DNA of 64,000 bases from Cotesia glomerata (taxonomy: Eukaryota; Arthropoda; Insecta; Hymenoptera; Braconidae). Position numbers and translations under genes: made by a program. Each line of letters opens with the position of its first letter. The stretch's first letter is position 1. Below, piece by piece: positions 12,587-24,410 of this stretch. The stretch covers positions 4,417,323 through 4,481,322 of the forward strand of contig NC_058162.1 in NCBI RefSeq assembly GCF_020080835.1. The letters run 5' to 3'. The notes under the pieces are model-generated. The model made no database searches and was not told the DNA's origin. It worked only from the letters and a program-made list of their open reading frames with translations.

Positions 12587-13104
12587 ACACGGAAAGAACA
12601 AGATGACACTGGATATCATCCCAGATTATACTGAGTGAAAAAAAATTTCAGATAGTAGCTAGTATAATCCAGATATCACGCAGAATAATCTGGATTTTTT
12701 TAGCTACTATCTGAAATTTTTTTTCACCACAGATATCACTGAGTATAATCTAGGATGATATCCAGTGTCATCTTGTTCTTTCCGTGAAGTCAAAGTTTCT
12801 TGAGCCAAAAAAATTCTTGACTGGAGTGTAAATTTTTTGGCTCAAGAAAATATTAAGGAAGATTAAAAATTTCTTGAATGAACACGGAAAGAACAAGATG
12901 ACACTGAATATCAGCCCAGATTATACTGAGTGAAAAAAAATTTCAGATAGTAGCTAGTATAATCCAGATTACAATGAGTATAATCCAGATATCACGTAGT
13001 ATAATCTGGATTTTTTTAGCTACTATCTGAAATTTTTTTTCACCACAGATATCACTGAGTATAATCTGGGATGATATCCAGTGTCATCTTGTTCTTTCTG
13101 TGTA
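12587..13104. mobile_element. Double foldback element downstream of LARP6
   Basis: Two palindromic units, each starting CACGGAAAGAACAAGATG and ending CATCTTGTTCTTTC, are joined by a ~100-bp spacer containing CTTGAGCCAAAAAAATTC. Each unit holds TTTCAGATAGTAGCTA and its complement. The same double unit in reverse orientation lies at 24411-24935, downstream of BAG2, and a single unit lies at 40777-41144. No coding content is seen. Confidence 0.75.
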
Positions 13105-14990
13105 TAACAATTACATTGTAGAATGTAATATTTACATTGAAAGCTCTGAAAATTAAAATTTAAAGTTTGAATTTAGAAAAATGTTATTTTGAACTGTAAT
13201 TTTTCTAGCTTTTAATGCGATGGAACACTTATTACTATTTATAATGTAATTTTTTCGAGTTTTCTTTTTTCCGTGTATTATATCTAATTTATAAATATAC
13301 GAATTTATTATTTAAGATTTAAAAAAAGAAAATGTACTGGAAATTGATACTCAGTTGTGAATAATTTAGTCAATAACGACATCAACAGCATAATTGAAAA
13401 AATTACTATGATTACGGTTATTACTTAATATTTATGTTTATTTACTGTTAATTAAAAGTTAATTCTTATGTACATAGATTTAATGTCAATGGCAATATGA
13501 TTTTTAATTGCACTTTGGCCACACTTATCAAGCAGAGTGTTATAATGTTGTGTCAGACTGCGCTTGATCTTCTGTGCATTTTTTTCAAAGTAGCATTGAC
13601 CCAATTACTTGTACTTACTATTATAATTCTGATGATCAGAATTATCATGTCATGAGAATCGCCAGATCGCAAGATAGATTGTTGTGGATACAATGGGTCC
13701 GTGCGCTGACTCACTAACAGGAGTTTGAATTAGGAGAATTACCCTTGGATTTTAATGATAATCAAGGTGAAGGAATGACTCCTCCATCGCGGCCTTCACC
13801 TATTCAAAATCTTAAATTATTAATTAAGAAAAAAAATCATCAAGTCTCATTTTTTCCATTGTATTCATCTATATGTATAAATTTTGTCAATTCAGTATAA
13901 ATAAAATATATAGACGTAAAAATATATATAATATTTTATAAATCTTATGTTTTTTTATTTAAATTTTCGATTATGCATCTGAATAATTTTTTTTTTTTTT
14001 TAAAGAAAAAATTCTCAATAACAAATATTAAAAGCATCTACTAGTTAAAGATTTAAAAAATTTGACAACTGTTTGTAGAAGAGCTCGGTTTTTTTAGAGA
14101 TGAAAAATTGATAAAATAATTTATTCAAGTATTTACTTTTTTAATTTTTTTCTTCTTTGCGACGAATTTATGAATAAAATTTCAATAAAGAACTATGCAA
14201 ATTGTACCGTTTTCATTTTTAAACTGAAAGCAATAATAAAAACAAAAATTTTTCTTAAATGATTTATAAACTCATCGCAGGAAACGAAAATCAATACTTT
14301 TAGTTTGATAATGTTTACAGAAATTTACAAAATATCTCTACTAATTTATCATCTAAAGTTCAATTGAAAAAATATGTCAAATTTACACTTCATTCGTTTT
14401 ATTGGATAGATAAATTTATCCAAAATTTTACTTTATATACATAAAAAAATTATTATTATTATTTCTTTGCAAGGAATAATACTTGATATGCTTATAATAT
14501 TTCATAGAAATAACATTTTTAAAGTTAACTTTTTCATTTTATATTACTTTTAAAACATATTCCTAATATACAAAATCCTGAATGTTAAATTGCTGAATCA
14601 AGCAGTGTCAAAAATTGATAAAATTGAGTTTTTTTGGTCCTATAGAAGTTTATTGATTTTAAAAAGAAAAAAATTCTCGGCATTTTTGTGGTCGATTTGT
14701 TTAAATAAAGCTCAAATAGAGCTTCACAGTAGCTGTTTGTTGAATATAGAAGTAGAATATGATATAGAAATTTTTTTTTTTAAATCAATTTTTATTTTTC
14801 ACTCAGGAATTTTTCTATAACTCCTTTTTCTATGAAAAACTTCAACAATTTGAATCAGAAAAAAATATGATACTGAAGTTAGCAGACACCTGTCAATTTT
14901 TTAAATTTTTATTACAGATCAACGATAAAAAACATATTTAAAAAAAAAATTTGCATTTGTAATTTTTTTTAATTTTTAGATATGGAATTT
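13105..14990. other. Intergenic DNA, mostly featureless
   Basis: Apart from the coding-like relic at 13568-13900, this is A/T-rich sequence without exon signals. The open frame at 14590-14820 is rich in F, K and I and has no recognisable protein character, so it is left out. Confidence 0.4.
13568..13900 (+). pseudogene. Coding-like relic, possible broken exon (PH-domain-like end)
   Basis: An open frame at 13568-13714 reads with protein-like complexity (YYYNSDDQNYHVMRIARSQD, then RLLWIQWVRALT), meets a single TAA at 13715-13717, and continues in the same frame as EFELGELPLDFNDNQGEGM and TPPSRPSPIQ. The pattern of basic residues followed by RLLWIQWVRAL resembles the last strand and helix of PH domains, but this is only a resemblance. 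CTAACAG just before GAG at 13721 could be a splice acceptor, making the second part an exon. No partner exons were found, so a relic, an isolated exon or a chance reading all remain possible. Confidence 0.3.
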
Positions 14991-14992
14991 TT

Positions 14993-16030
14993 TAATGAAA
15001 ATTTTTTCCTAATAATTTCATAAAAATTAAGTTAGCCGACACTCAAAAATTTTTGATTTTTTTTATTAATTAAAAATTAGAACTAAAAAACTATTTATAA
15101 AAAATTCCACGAGTAATTTTAAAAATTTTTTACATGTGAAAATTTTTGTTTTAATTTTTTTAAAATTATTTTTCAACAAAATAAATTACAAAAATTTTCA
15201 AACGTCGGCTAATTTAATTTTCATATAATTTTATTGTTATAAAATTCCAAAAAATTGACAGATGTCTGTTAATTTCAGTATAATAAAAAAATTGACATGT
15301 AGAAATTTTAAAAAACAAAAATTCAATTTTAAATAATTTTTTGGAAAAATTTGTTTGTTTAGTAAAATTAAAATTAGTCAAATGATTGCTAAATTAATGT
15401 TATAAATTATAAAATTTAGAAATCAAGTTAATGAATATTTTTGAATAAAATTTCCATCCAAAGAATTCAATTTGACAAATTTCAAAAATGAATTGTTTTT
15501 TATTATACTGAAATTAGAAGACAACTGTAAATTTTTTTTAATTATTGTAAAAAATAGCCCCTATAATTTTTTTTTAATTTCTAAATGTGGAATTTTTTTT
15601 CATAATAATTTATGATGTTAAATTTAGCTGTCACTACAATTTTTTAATTTTCTTTTTTAAACAAATTTGTTCCGAAAAATTATTCATAAAAATTGCATTT
15701 TTATAATACTAAAGTTAGCCGACGTTTTTAATTTATTTACTTTTTTTTATCATTTATTAAATTAGAGCTAAAAATTATTTTTAAAAAATTGCACTATTAG
15801 TTTTTCAAGTTTTTTACACGTGAAATTTTTTTTATTTATTTTTTTGTAATAATTTTTTCAATAAAAAAAAATTCTAAAAATTTTTAGATGTCGGCTAACT
15901 TAATTTTCAAGCATTTTTTATTTTTTTAAATTTCTACATGGCAATTTAAAAAAAAATCAATTTTTGCCATAATTTTTTTGTTACAAAAATTATTAAAATT
16001 ATAAAATATCTTCTAAATTAATTTTCATAA
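14993..16030. repeat. Series of GTTAGC-type MITE copies
   Basis: Recognisable copies are at about 15022-15215 (TTAAGTTAGCCGACACTC to AACGTCGGCTAATTTAA) and 15703-15905 (ACTAAAGTTAGCCGACG to GATGTCGGCTAACTTAA). Interspersed are related elements with ends GTTAGCAGACACCTGTC / GATGTCTGTTAA (14876-15285) and TTTAGCTGTCACTAC / ATCTTCTAAATTAA (15620-16025). The three end types share the GTTAGC core and probably form one superfamily. Confidence 0.6.
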
Positions 16031-16204
16031 TAATTTAATTATTATAAAAATCGTTTTTTTACCATTTGATGTAAAATTTTCCAAACATATGGTTTAATTA
16101 CTTACGATTAGACTAAAGTTATCCGATGACAATAAAGTTAACCGACATTTAAAAATTTTTAGAATTTTTTTTATTGAAAAAATTAGTAAAACGGTTCACC
16201 CTTT

Positions 16205-16288
16205 ACGATTCTAGTAAAAAAATTTTCTGTTATTTATAATTATAAAAATAATAATTATAATTATAATTATAATAAAAATTATTATTAC

Positions 16289-16322
<34 letters not shown>

Positions 16323-16680
16323 TTTATAATTATAATTTCAGAAAAAAATTACTCAGAATAAAAATAATTTTCATAAAAAATTTCCTCAACAAAATAAAAT
16401 TTGTTACATGCCGTAAGATGGACGGCGGAGTTTATAAGAAAGTCCTTCTTTACAAGCATGGAATGTGTGTTTTCCATACATGCTTGTAAATTTACGATTC
16501 TAGTAAAAAATTTTCTGTTATTTATAATTATAAAAATAATAATTATAATTATAATTATAATAAAAATTATTATTACAATAATAATAATAATAATAATAAT
16601 AATTTCAGAAAAAAAAAAATTACTCAGAATAAAAATAATTTTCATAAAAAATTTCCTCAACAAAATAAATTTTTTTTTTT
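16205..16680. repeat. Direct duplication of ~180 bp (289-bp offset) rich in AAT repeats
   Basis: The block starting ACGATTCTAGTAAAAAA at 16205 recurs at 16494. It includes ATAATTATAATTATAAT runs, an AAT microsatellite and the tail TTTCATAAAAAATTTCCTC. Between the copies, 16451-16492 is a hairpin (TTTACAAGCATG paired with CATGCTTGTAAA) whose sequence recurs near 18305-18345. Long open frames on both strands here are simple-sequence artefacts full of Ile runs. Confidence 0.7.
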
Positions 16681-16689
16681 TTTTTTTCG

Positions 16690-17461
16690 TAAAGGCCATC
16701 CTTGCAGCTTCCCGCTAATTCCATATCTGGGCGCTTAAAATTGTACTTATGATGTTTTTGAGATTTTTGAGCTCAAAATATAATTTATGTGATATTTTGA
16801 GCTCGCTGAGCTCAAAGAGATAGTATTTATATGCATTTGAGCTCTTCGAGCTCAAAAGTCTGATAGAAGTTTTATAGAACACTACTTTTGGAATTTTCAA
16901 ACCGCAATAACTTTTGAATGAATGCACCGATTTGTATGCGGTTGGTGGCATTCTACGCAGATTTCTAAGCCTCATAAAGAATTTCTAAGTTTCAATTGGT
17001 CAAACTAGAAATTTCGGAGTAATAACTAAAAAACACTTTTCTCGGTTTTCTTTCGTTCACGATATCTCTCGAACGAGTTAACCGATTTTGACCAGCTTGG
17101 TGGCGATCGACGTGGTTTTTCATTGTCTAGATCTGATTAGTTTTTGGAATCGATCGGTAGAGCCGTTTAAAAGTTATCCAAAAAAAATCACGTTTGAAAA
17201 AATTTTTTTTCTTAGTTTTTTTAAGATTTCTCAAAATCGACTGATCTGAATCGGTCCAAATTATACTCAAAATCTAAATTTGGCCAAGCCCTTCCAAATG
17301 GCACACATACAGACACCGTGACAACCTCGCGGAAATAGTCAGGGAAGCTTCCTATGACCTTCAAACGTCGAGATCTGATGAAAACTCGATTTTTGCAAAA
17401 CGGAGTGAAAACAATAACTTCCCGATTTTTGAAAATCTTCGATTTTCTTAGCGGGAAGTTA
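16690..17461. mobile_element. GCGGGAAGTT element with GAGCTC repeats, copy 1
   Basis: Bounded by GGCCATCCTTGCAGCTTCCC on the left and TTAGCGGGAAGTTAAAAA on the right. Its left part repeats GAGCTC palindromes (GAGCTCTTCGAGCTC and similar); its body has degenerate ~125-150 bp repeats around ACCGATTTTGACCAGCTTGG and GGCGATCGACGTGG. The reverse complement of this element occurs at 62866-63835. It interrupts a GTTAGCCGAC MITE whose halves lie at about 16125-16185 and 17470-17600. No credible coding frame is seen. Confidence 0.65.
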
Positions 17462-17596
17462 AAAATTTATTGAAAAAATTTCACATGTATAAAATTATAA
17501 AAATTATACATGCAATTTTGTAAAAATATTTTTTTTTGTTCTAATTTAATAAAAAAAAAAAAATCAAAAATTGTTGTACGTCGGTTAATTTTAATA

Positions 17597-17925
17597 TCAT
17601 AGTTAGCCGACGTTTTTAATTTTTTAATTTTTTTTTAATAATTAAATTAAAAAAAAAAAAAACTATTTTTAAAAAATTGCACTTACAGTTTTTAAAGTTT
17701 TTTACAAGTGAAATTTTTTTTTTAATTTTTTTGTAATCATTTTTTCAACAAAAAAAATTCTAAAAACTTTTAAGATTTAGTTTTTCAATCCAGGATAAAA
17801 GTATTATTACCATGGTCAGTATATTTATATATATGAAATATATAGATATATTTTGTCATTGGATAAAATTTTATCCTGAATTGAAAAACTGGCCCTAAAT
17901 GTTGGCTAACTTAATTTTCATTACT
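17597..17925. repeat. GTTAGCCGAC MITE interrupted by a 115-bp palindrome
   Basis: The outer element starts ATAGTTAGCCGACG and ends AATGTTGGCTAACTTAA. Inside, 17777-17891 is a small foldback with ends AGTTTTTCAATCCAGGATA and TATCCTGAATTGAAAAACT, inserted near the right end. This nesting shows the GTTAGCCGAC copy is the older of the two. Confidence 0.6.
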
Positions 17926-18976
17926 TACGACATCTTGAAACGTGAGTATCGATATGGGGTTGCAGTCAACTAGTCAGACTAACAACATTCCGAATTAATA
18001 AATTACTAGAACTTAGAAAGTAAATATTAAATGTAATTTAAAATAATTAATTTTACAAATTTTAAAATTCCGAAAAATATAATCTTAAATAAAGAAAAAT
18101 CTAAAGCTATATTAATAGAATCTTTCAAAGTTACAAAGTCTCAATAAATTAAAAAACATAACAACGAAAATTTATACGCCAAAATGAATGAACAGACGAA
18201 CACTCATTTAGCCGAAAAATGTAAATAATTTTATAATTAGATTAGAAATTTTTTTTAATTAATTTTAAATTAATTAATTTTTGAAAATTAATTTTATTTT
18301 AATTTACAAGCATGTATGGAAAACACTCAAATTTCATGATTGTAAAGGTGGACCATCTAAGAAAAATTTCCAATTTTTTGGATGAGTAATTTTCGGCCGA
18401 ATCATTATTCGGATAGATGAGTATTCGGATGAATATACGTCGGAACAACCCTTTTTCGAAATCAAATTAATTTTAACTCTTGAGGAATATAAGATTTATA
18501 TTTACTTTTATTCGATAACCCGGTGTTTTATAATTTACAAAATTGTTTTTCGGCTGTTATTCTATTTAAGCTAATGTATTTTATAAACTTTGAATGTAGC
18601 GGAATTTTAAATTTTCTAGAGTTTTAATAATTTGGAATGTTGTCGATCTGACTAGTTGACCGCAACCCTCGATATGAAGTCAGGAGTTTTTAATTTAAAT
18701 ATATCGCGCGGAAACTAAGCTCATGTGTGTGCGCAGTAACTTATATCTATATGTAAGCATTTTGTTTAGTATGGGCACATGCGCAAAACTTATTCTTCAC
18801 GTCTTGATCACCGTGTAATCGTTTCATCTGAATTGTGGATATCACGGACGGCAAGCATTTGCAAAAAAAATATTTGTTCAATTATACGATAAATTGTAAT
18901 TACAATTACTGATATTTGTAAAAAAAAGTGTTGTAAAGTTATTATAAGTCCTGATACTGTTAGCACAATTGACAAA

Positions 18977-21900
18977 ATGGACAGTCCACTTCCTCATATT
19001 ATGGAAAGTAGTGATATGGCGTATTCTAAGCCGAAAGATAGGTTAGTCAGTATTCTAGATCAAATTGAACTAAGAGTTGAGCAGCTAAGACGGGATGCTT
19101 CAAGACTTGAAGAAGAAAAAGACAATATGCTCTCAACCCTCGATACTCTAAAAAATAGTGATGAATATCTTGATCCTCTTGAAGATCGTAAGTTTTATAT
19201 TTTATTGTTTTGCTAAAACAATTAATGTTTATGGTACGTCAGCTCGAAACGTCTCGAACAGTCTCGAAAGTTAACGAATTATCTAGATTTGACATGGCTG
19301 ATAATTTTATCAATTAATAACATTGTTAGTTAGTTTTTATCTTACTGCACTTGATAATATTTATTTTAAACTATTCAATATCATTACTTGCCTTTTAAAA
19401 TAATTATTTTTCTTGACAGTTATAATAGTTGTAAACATAAAGTCTTGATTTTAATGTAAACAAAAATAAATTTTATGAAGAAATTTAAAAATCTGTTTGT
19501 GTTTTTAAAAAAATTAGATTCTATTCTTGATCATAATCATACTTAATGAAATAAGTAATTATTGTCAGGTGTATACTGATTTTCCTCTTTTTAAATGAAA
19601 CTGATACCAACAGATGTCAGAGTATTTTTATAATTTTCTAAACAAATAAATTATAAAGTAAATTAAATTAAATATTTCACATCTCGGAATTTTGAAAAAT
19701 TAATGACATTAACCCTAGACTGGTCAACAAACGCGGCTGTGTTACAGGTCTACTCATAAAATCTCTACTCTGTGGATTCAAAGGGAATACACTATACTAA
19801 AAATTACTAGACCAAAGTGATACGATTATTATTATTATTTATTAGTCAAAAAAATATATTTAAATAATTAATTATTATTTAATAAACTTTAATTGGATTA
19901 ATTAGATTATTTGGTTGCCACAGCTGTGGTGGTATCTTGAGTGATTTGTTTGTGTCTATATGTGAGATCTACAGTACGTTTTATGCTCCCAGTTGTTGGC
20001 GGTTGGCGGTGTTGAGGTGTTTTTAGTTGCGGGTCTGCCACCAGAGGCGTAACCGCGCTGACAATACCGCCACAACTCTGTAGCGGGTAAATTACTACTA
20101 CTATTAAATAAATAGGTGATCAGTAAATTCGTGGTCTAATAAACTTTATTATAAACGAACACTTAGTTTAAACAATTACATTTGAATAAATAAACTTTTA
20201 GTGAGCCACAGCTGTAGCGCGTAATGTCGGTTGGTAATTAGCAGCAGAATAATAATAATAATTTGTAGGCGGGAAAGTCTGTAGTTTTCTCTCTCGTCGT
20301 TGGTGGTGTTGAGGTGTGTTTAGTCCAGTGTAAGGCCGCTGTGGCGTGAGAGAGGCGACCGGACTGCCACAACTCACAGCCATCAACGACATCTGCACTC
20401 AATTACATTTTTATTCAAAATCATCTTCATTCAGTCACAACTTTATTCATTTAAATCTTTACTCTGATTCAATTTTATTCAATATTATTTGCCTTCAGGT
20501 AGAACTTTAATCAGGTACAACCTTACTCAAATTCAACAGTAGTCAATTACAATTTTGCTCAGTTTCAATTGTATTTATTTTCAAGTCTATTCACTGAATT
20601 TTTAACTCAGTTACATCTCTATTCACAAATAATCTATTCACTTACATTTTTAATCATTTACAACTGTACTCAGGTTCATCTCTATTCACGAATTTTTACA
20701 TTATCAATTAACCCTTCAGCACTCTCGCAAAACGATTTACTATCATTACTCGCGCGATGAGAAAAACTCTCACGCCTTTTGTGGAAACGCACGCATGCTT
20801 ATAGCCCCTTTAATTTAAAAAATCTCAAACAAGATAAATTTTTTAAAACAAAAAAAAATTGACTTATTTAAAAATAATATTTAATAATAATACATCCAAA
20901 CACAAATGCACTCTTACAGGAACCTCCAAACTGTACCGATCAGACCCGATTTTTTAAATTCTGACCCCTCTACTTTACTATTGCGATGAGAAAATATCTC
21001 ACAGAGTTAATAAAATTTATTTTATTTTTTTATAGTATAGAACAATTTAAATAATAATATTGCAATCTGAAATAATATTAATTTTTTGGCAGATAGAAAA
21101 AAAATTACATAGTCATTCCATAAAAGAAGAAACGCTAGTGCATGTACTAACATGTGCAAAAATAAGAGAAAAGATAAGTGAAGAATGTAAAGTGGAAATG
21201 GAGAGGTGGTGGGATGAAACTGAGAAGGAGGAACAGATATGGGAAAGAATTGTAGGGATATTCAAGGGAAAAATAGAGGCAAGGATATGTAAGGTAGTGA
21301 GGGAAATAGAAAATGTTTTAAAAGAAAGTGAAAGAGAGATGGGATAATGTAATAGAAAAAGGATAAGAAGGAGTGGAAAGAAATGAATGGAAATGAAAGA
21401 ATGAGTGAGGAAGTATGGAAAGTATGAAATAAAGGAATGCACTGTACAATAAAGGTATCAGCGAAAATAGAGAATGTAAAAATTCTAAATGCAGAGAGTG
21501 CAATAAATAGTAGCTAGTACTTTTTTATTATATAGTAGGATATGGAGAAAACAACATTGTATAAGAAAATTCCTTGTAAAACACAGATTGTAACAGTGAT
21601 ACAAGTAAAAATAAATCTATCTATCTACATAGTCATTCCATTTGAAATTTGAAAGAAAATTTGAGTTATTGATGAGCGTGAGAGAAAATCTCATAGCGAG
21701 AGTGCTGAAGGGTTAACCATAAATTTGTGAGTAGAGATGAACTTGAGTACAGTTGTAAATGATTACAAATGTAAGTGAATAGAGATGTAACTGAGTTAAA
21801 AATTCTGTGAATAGACTTGAAAATGAATACAATTGAAACTGAGCAAAGTTGCAATTGACTACTGTTGAATTTGAGTAAGGTTGTAACTGATTAAAGTTCT

Positions 21901-23883
21901 ACCTGAAGGCAAATAATATTGAATAAAGTTGAATCAGAGTAAAGATTTAAATGAATAAAGTTGTGACTGAATGAAGATGATTTTGAATAAAAATGTAATT
22001 GAGTGCAGGTGTCGTTGATGGCTGTGAGTAGAGATTTTATGAGTAGACCTGTAACACAGCCACAAACGCGACCTAACGACTTTGGTCGAGTGATGAGGGA
22101 TTTGCCGCAATGCTTTTAGAGCGTACAGTGTTGCCAGTTCATACACGTTTGACAGGCAGAGACTAGAGGTGTTTTCGGCAACGCCGTGGACAAAAAACTA
22201 CTTACGACTCTGGTCAAGCGATGAGGAAAGCTCTGCAAATTTTTTTAAGAAATTTTTTTTCAGCAATTTAACGTTTTCGAAGATGTTTGAAAAAATTATT
22301 AATATATTCTAAAATGTTCAAGGAACAAATTCAAATTTTTTTGAATAATTTTAGTAAATATTGAAGATGTAATAAACAAAATATAATTGAGCGCGGCGTC
22401 ACGCTCATAAAGTGACCAGTCTAGGGTTAAAGTTAGCTGTCACGACAATTTTTTAATTTTATTTAAAAAAAAGATTTTTTCCAAAAAATTATTTTTAAAA
22501 AATTGCATTTTTTATTTTTTTAAATTTCTAAATGTCAATTTTTTTTACCATAATTTATTTGTTATAAAATTTTTGAAATTATTAAATATATGCTACATTA
22601 ATTTTCATAAAAAAATTATGAATTAAAATTTTTTCTAATATATTTTCAGTAATAATTTATTTTTTTTAATAATTCTAAAAATTATCAGATTTTTGCTGAG
22701 TTCAATTTCATATTTTTTTAATTTTAATTATCATTTGACTAAAGAACTAAGTTTTGTCAATAAATTAAAAAAACTTTCAATAATTTTGATTTATTTTTCA
22801 ATGTAATAAAAGATAGCGATACATTTTTTTTTTTTTTTTCAAAATGAATAACTCCAAAATTTTGACTAAAACTAGCAATATTTAATAAGTTGATAATTTG
22901 TATAGCAATATACAAGAGAAATTAATGACATTAAAGTTAGCCGTCACTTGAAAATATTTTAATTATATTTAACAAAAAAAATTTATTCCAAAAAATTATT
23001 TAAAAAAAAATTGCATTTTTAATTTGTTTTTATTTCTACATGTCAATTTTTTAAATAATTTTATTCTTGTGATAACTTGTTACAAAAATTTTTAAAATAA
23101 TCAAATACCTGCTAAATTAATGACATTAAAGTTATGGCCATTCATTGTTGAAATAAACGATAGAAATAAATTTATATTAATAAACCATTACAAACTAAAT
23201 TTGTTTTAATATAAATTTTTTAAAACTCAACAAAAATATACTTATAATATTATAATTTTTTATAAATTAATTCAAATGTTAACTGGCCAAAAACGGTACT
23301 TCTACCCTAATTTATTTGTTAATAAAATTTTTAAAATTAACAAATGTTTGCTAAATTAATTTACATAAGAAATAAAATAAATAAAAATTTTCTTGTAATA
23401 AATTTAAAAAATTTAAGTACATCTAAATGATTAATTTAAAATTTTTCAGCTGATCGTGAAGATATACTTCGGTATGCTGAAAGGCTTTCGATGAGATGCT
23501 TAACAGTCGAGGTGATGGTAAAAGTTCAACGTGATGGTGTTCAACAGGATGCACTTCATCAAGTAAGTATAAATAATTTAAATAATTATATCAAGACAAA
23601 CTTGTGATATCAATAATATAATAATTTGTACCAATAATTTTAGGTAAACGGGTTGATTGATAGTCTAGTTATTGCATTGAAAAATGATCCCGGTTCAACT
23701 CGTCACCGTTGCGCTGCTTTTATAAACGCTTGCTCCTCTCAGGTTGAGGGACAAGGTCACTCAGATAAAACTTTTGAAACTGCAATTCTCGGGTGTACTC
23801 TAGATGATCAAAAACGTATTAAAAAAAGACTTCAAGGGTTGTTAGATTACATTGATAAGGTCCACACTTTTGAATTACAATAA
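18977..23883 (+). CDS. BAG2: BAG family molecular chaperone regulator 2, 187 aa, three exons
   Basis: Co-chaperone that binds the Hsp70/Hsc70 ATPase domain through its BAG domain, promotes nucleotide exchange and inhibits the CHIP ubiquitin ligase; cytosolic. Exons: 18977-19187, 23450-23562, 23644-23883; GT-AG borders with phases 1 and 0. The N-terminal coiled coil reads DRLVSILDQIELRVEQLRRD, matching the human BAG2 pattern RLLESLDQLELRVE. The middle (RLSMRCLTVEVMVKVQRDG) and the end (GCTLDDQKRIKKRLQGLL) also align with human BAG2 (GCALEDQKKIKRRLETLL). Length is a little under the human 211 aa because the C-terminal tail is short. Intron 1 is about 4.3 kb and holds nested piggyBac-like elements. 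A ladder of GAA motifs just inside intron 1 may link the gene to heat shock. Identification is strong. Confidence 0.93.
19242..19280 (+). promoter_or_regulatory. Four GAA units at exact 10-bp spacing (step-type HSE candidate)
   Basis: GAA occurs at 19246, 19256, 19266 and 19276, the first three inside near-identical CTCGAAM decamers. Heat-shock factor binds arrays of nGAAn; same-strand units separated by 5 bp (10-bp period) form the step-type element known from yeast HSF. The array begins about 55 bp after BAG2 exon 1 ends. Hsp70 co-chaperone genes are plausible HSF targets. The spacing is observed; the function is inferred. Confidence 0.45.
20712..21712. mobile_element. Second TTAA element nested in the first
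   Basis: Ends CCCTTCAGCACTCTCGC and GCGAGAGTGCTGAAGGG are perfect inverted complements flanked by TTAA (20708-20711, 21713-21716). It lies between the two inverted arms of the larger piggyBac-like element, so it inserted into that element's spacer. Subterminal motifs also pair (GATGAGAAAAACTCTCACG against CGTGAGAGAAAATCTCAT). No transposase is seen. A non-LTR retroelement fragment is inserted inside it. Confidence 0.8.
21122..21626 (+). mobile_element. 5'-truncated non-LTR retrotransposon tail with 15-bp target duplication
   Basis: A 505-bp insertion is flanked by identical copies of ACATAGTCATTCCAT (21107-21121 and 21627-21641). It opens in frame with KEETLVHVLTCAKIREKI and runs to a stop at about 21347. 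The xETLxHVLxxC pattern is typical of the extreme C-terminus of jockey/R1-type reverse transcriptase ORF2. The 3' end is a short TCTATC-type repeat tail. A truncated 5' end, simple-repeat tail and target duplication together are the classic result of target-primed reverse transcription. It is dead: only the last ~75 codons remain. Confidence 0.8.
22430..23130. repeat. Two TTAGCTGTCAC/GTTAGCCGTCAC-type repeats in BAG2 intron 1
   Basis: Copies start near 22431 (TTAAAGTTAGCTGTCACG) and 22931 (TTAAAGTTAGCCGTCACTT) and end with ATATGCTACATTAA and ATACCTGCTAAATTAATG. The core is AT-rich and non-coding and matches the repeat near 195-385. Confidence 0.5.
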
Positions 23884-24410
23884 AATTTTTGAATATATAT
23901 TTTTTTGGTTAATCTGCTATTTCGCATTCAGACACTTTAAATGTGATCAGTGTCTTAATAAAATAAAATAAAGACAAATATAATATGATATAATGTAAGT
24001 AGTTTGCATAAGTCCATGCAAATACGATAGCAAAAAAAAATTTTTTGATTATTATCATGTTTTAATTGTAAAAGCGTGCATTTCTGTATTAAATAATTGC
24101 GTTTCGATATACTTCGTATAACAACTTGAAACCTTTATTCAAATGTGCTTTTCAAGAAATTATTTTTCTTAAATTTTCAATATTAATTAATTTTTAAAAA
24201 GTGATATTTACATTAATTCGTCGACATTATCCGTTTTTTCATTAATAATACACTTGGGTGTTAAAAATCTAATCACATTTTTTTTTCTTTACAATTAATA
24301 AAATACTGTGTTATATTTATACGTATATTTGATGTTATTAATTTATATTAATAATTATGATGATCATTTACTTCCTCAATAATTATATTTAAGAAAGTTA
24401 CAAGGTTACA

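Larger units (their letters stand above)
19713..22426. mobile_element. piggyBac-like element with TTAA target site, in BAG2 intron 1
   Basis: Ends CCCTAGACTGGTCA and TGACCAGTCTAGGG are exact inverted complements, each flanked outside by TTAA (19709-19712 and 22427-22430). CCCTAGA termini with a TTAA duplication are the piggyBac signature. Inside are long inverted arms of over 300 bp (about 20384-20707 and 21717-22025) and, in the left part, a diverged direct duplication (about 19915-20090 and 20205-20390, each with a GGTGTTGAGGTG core). No transposase frame is visible, so it is non-autonomous. It hosts a second TTAA element. Confidence 0.8.

Noticed and set aside
16349..16718. Long open frames on both strands
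   Set aside because: They arise from AAT/ATT microsatellites giving poly-Ile; the direct duplication explains their length.
21113..21442. Minus-strand frame of 109 codons
   Set aside because: It is the antisense of the non-LTR fragment, whose plus-strand frame carries the recognisable ETLVHVLTC motif.
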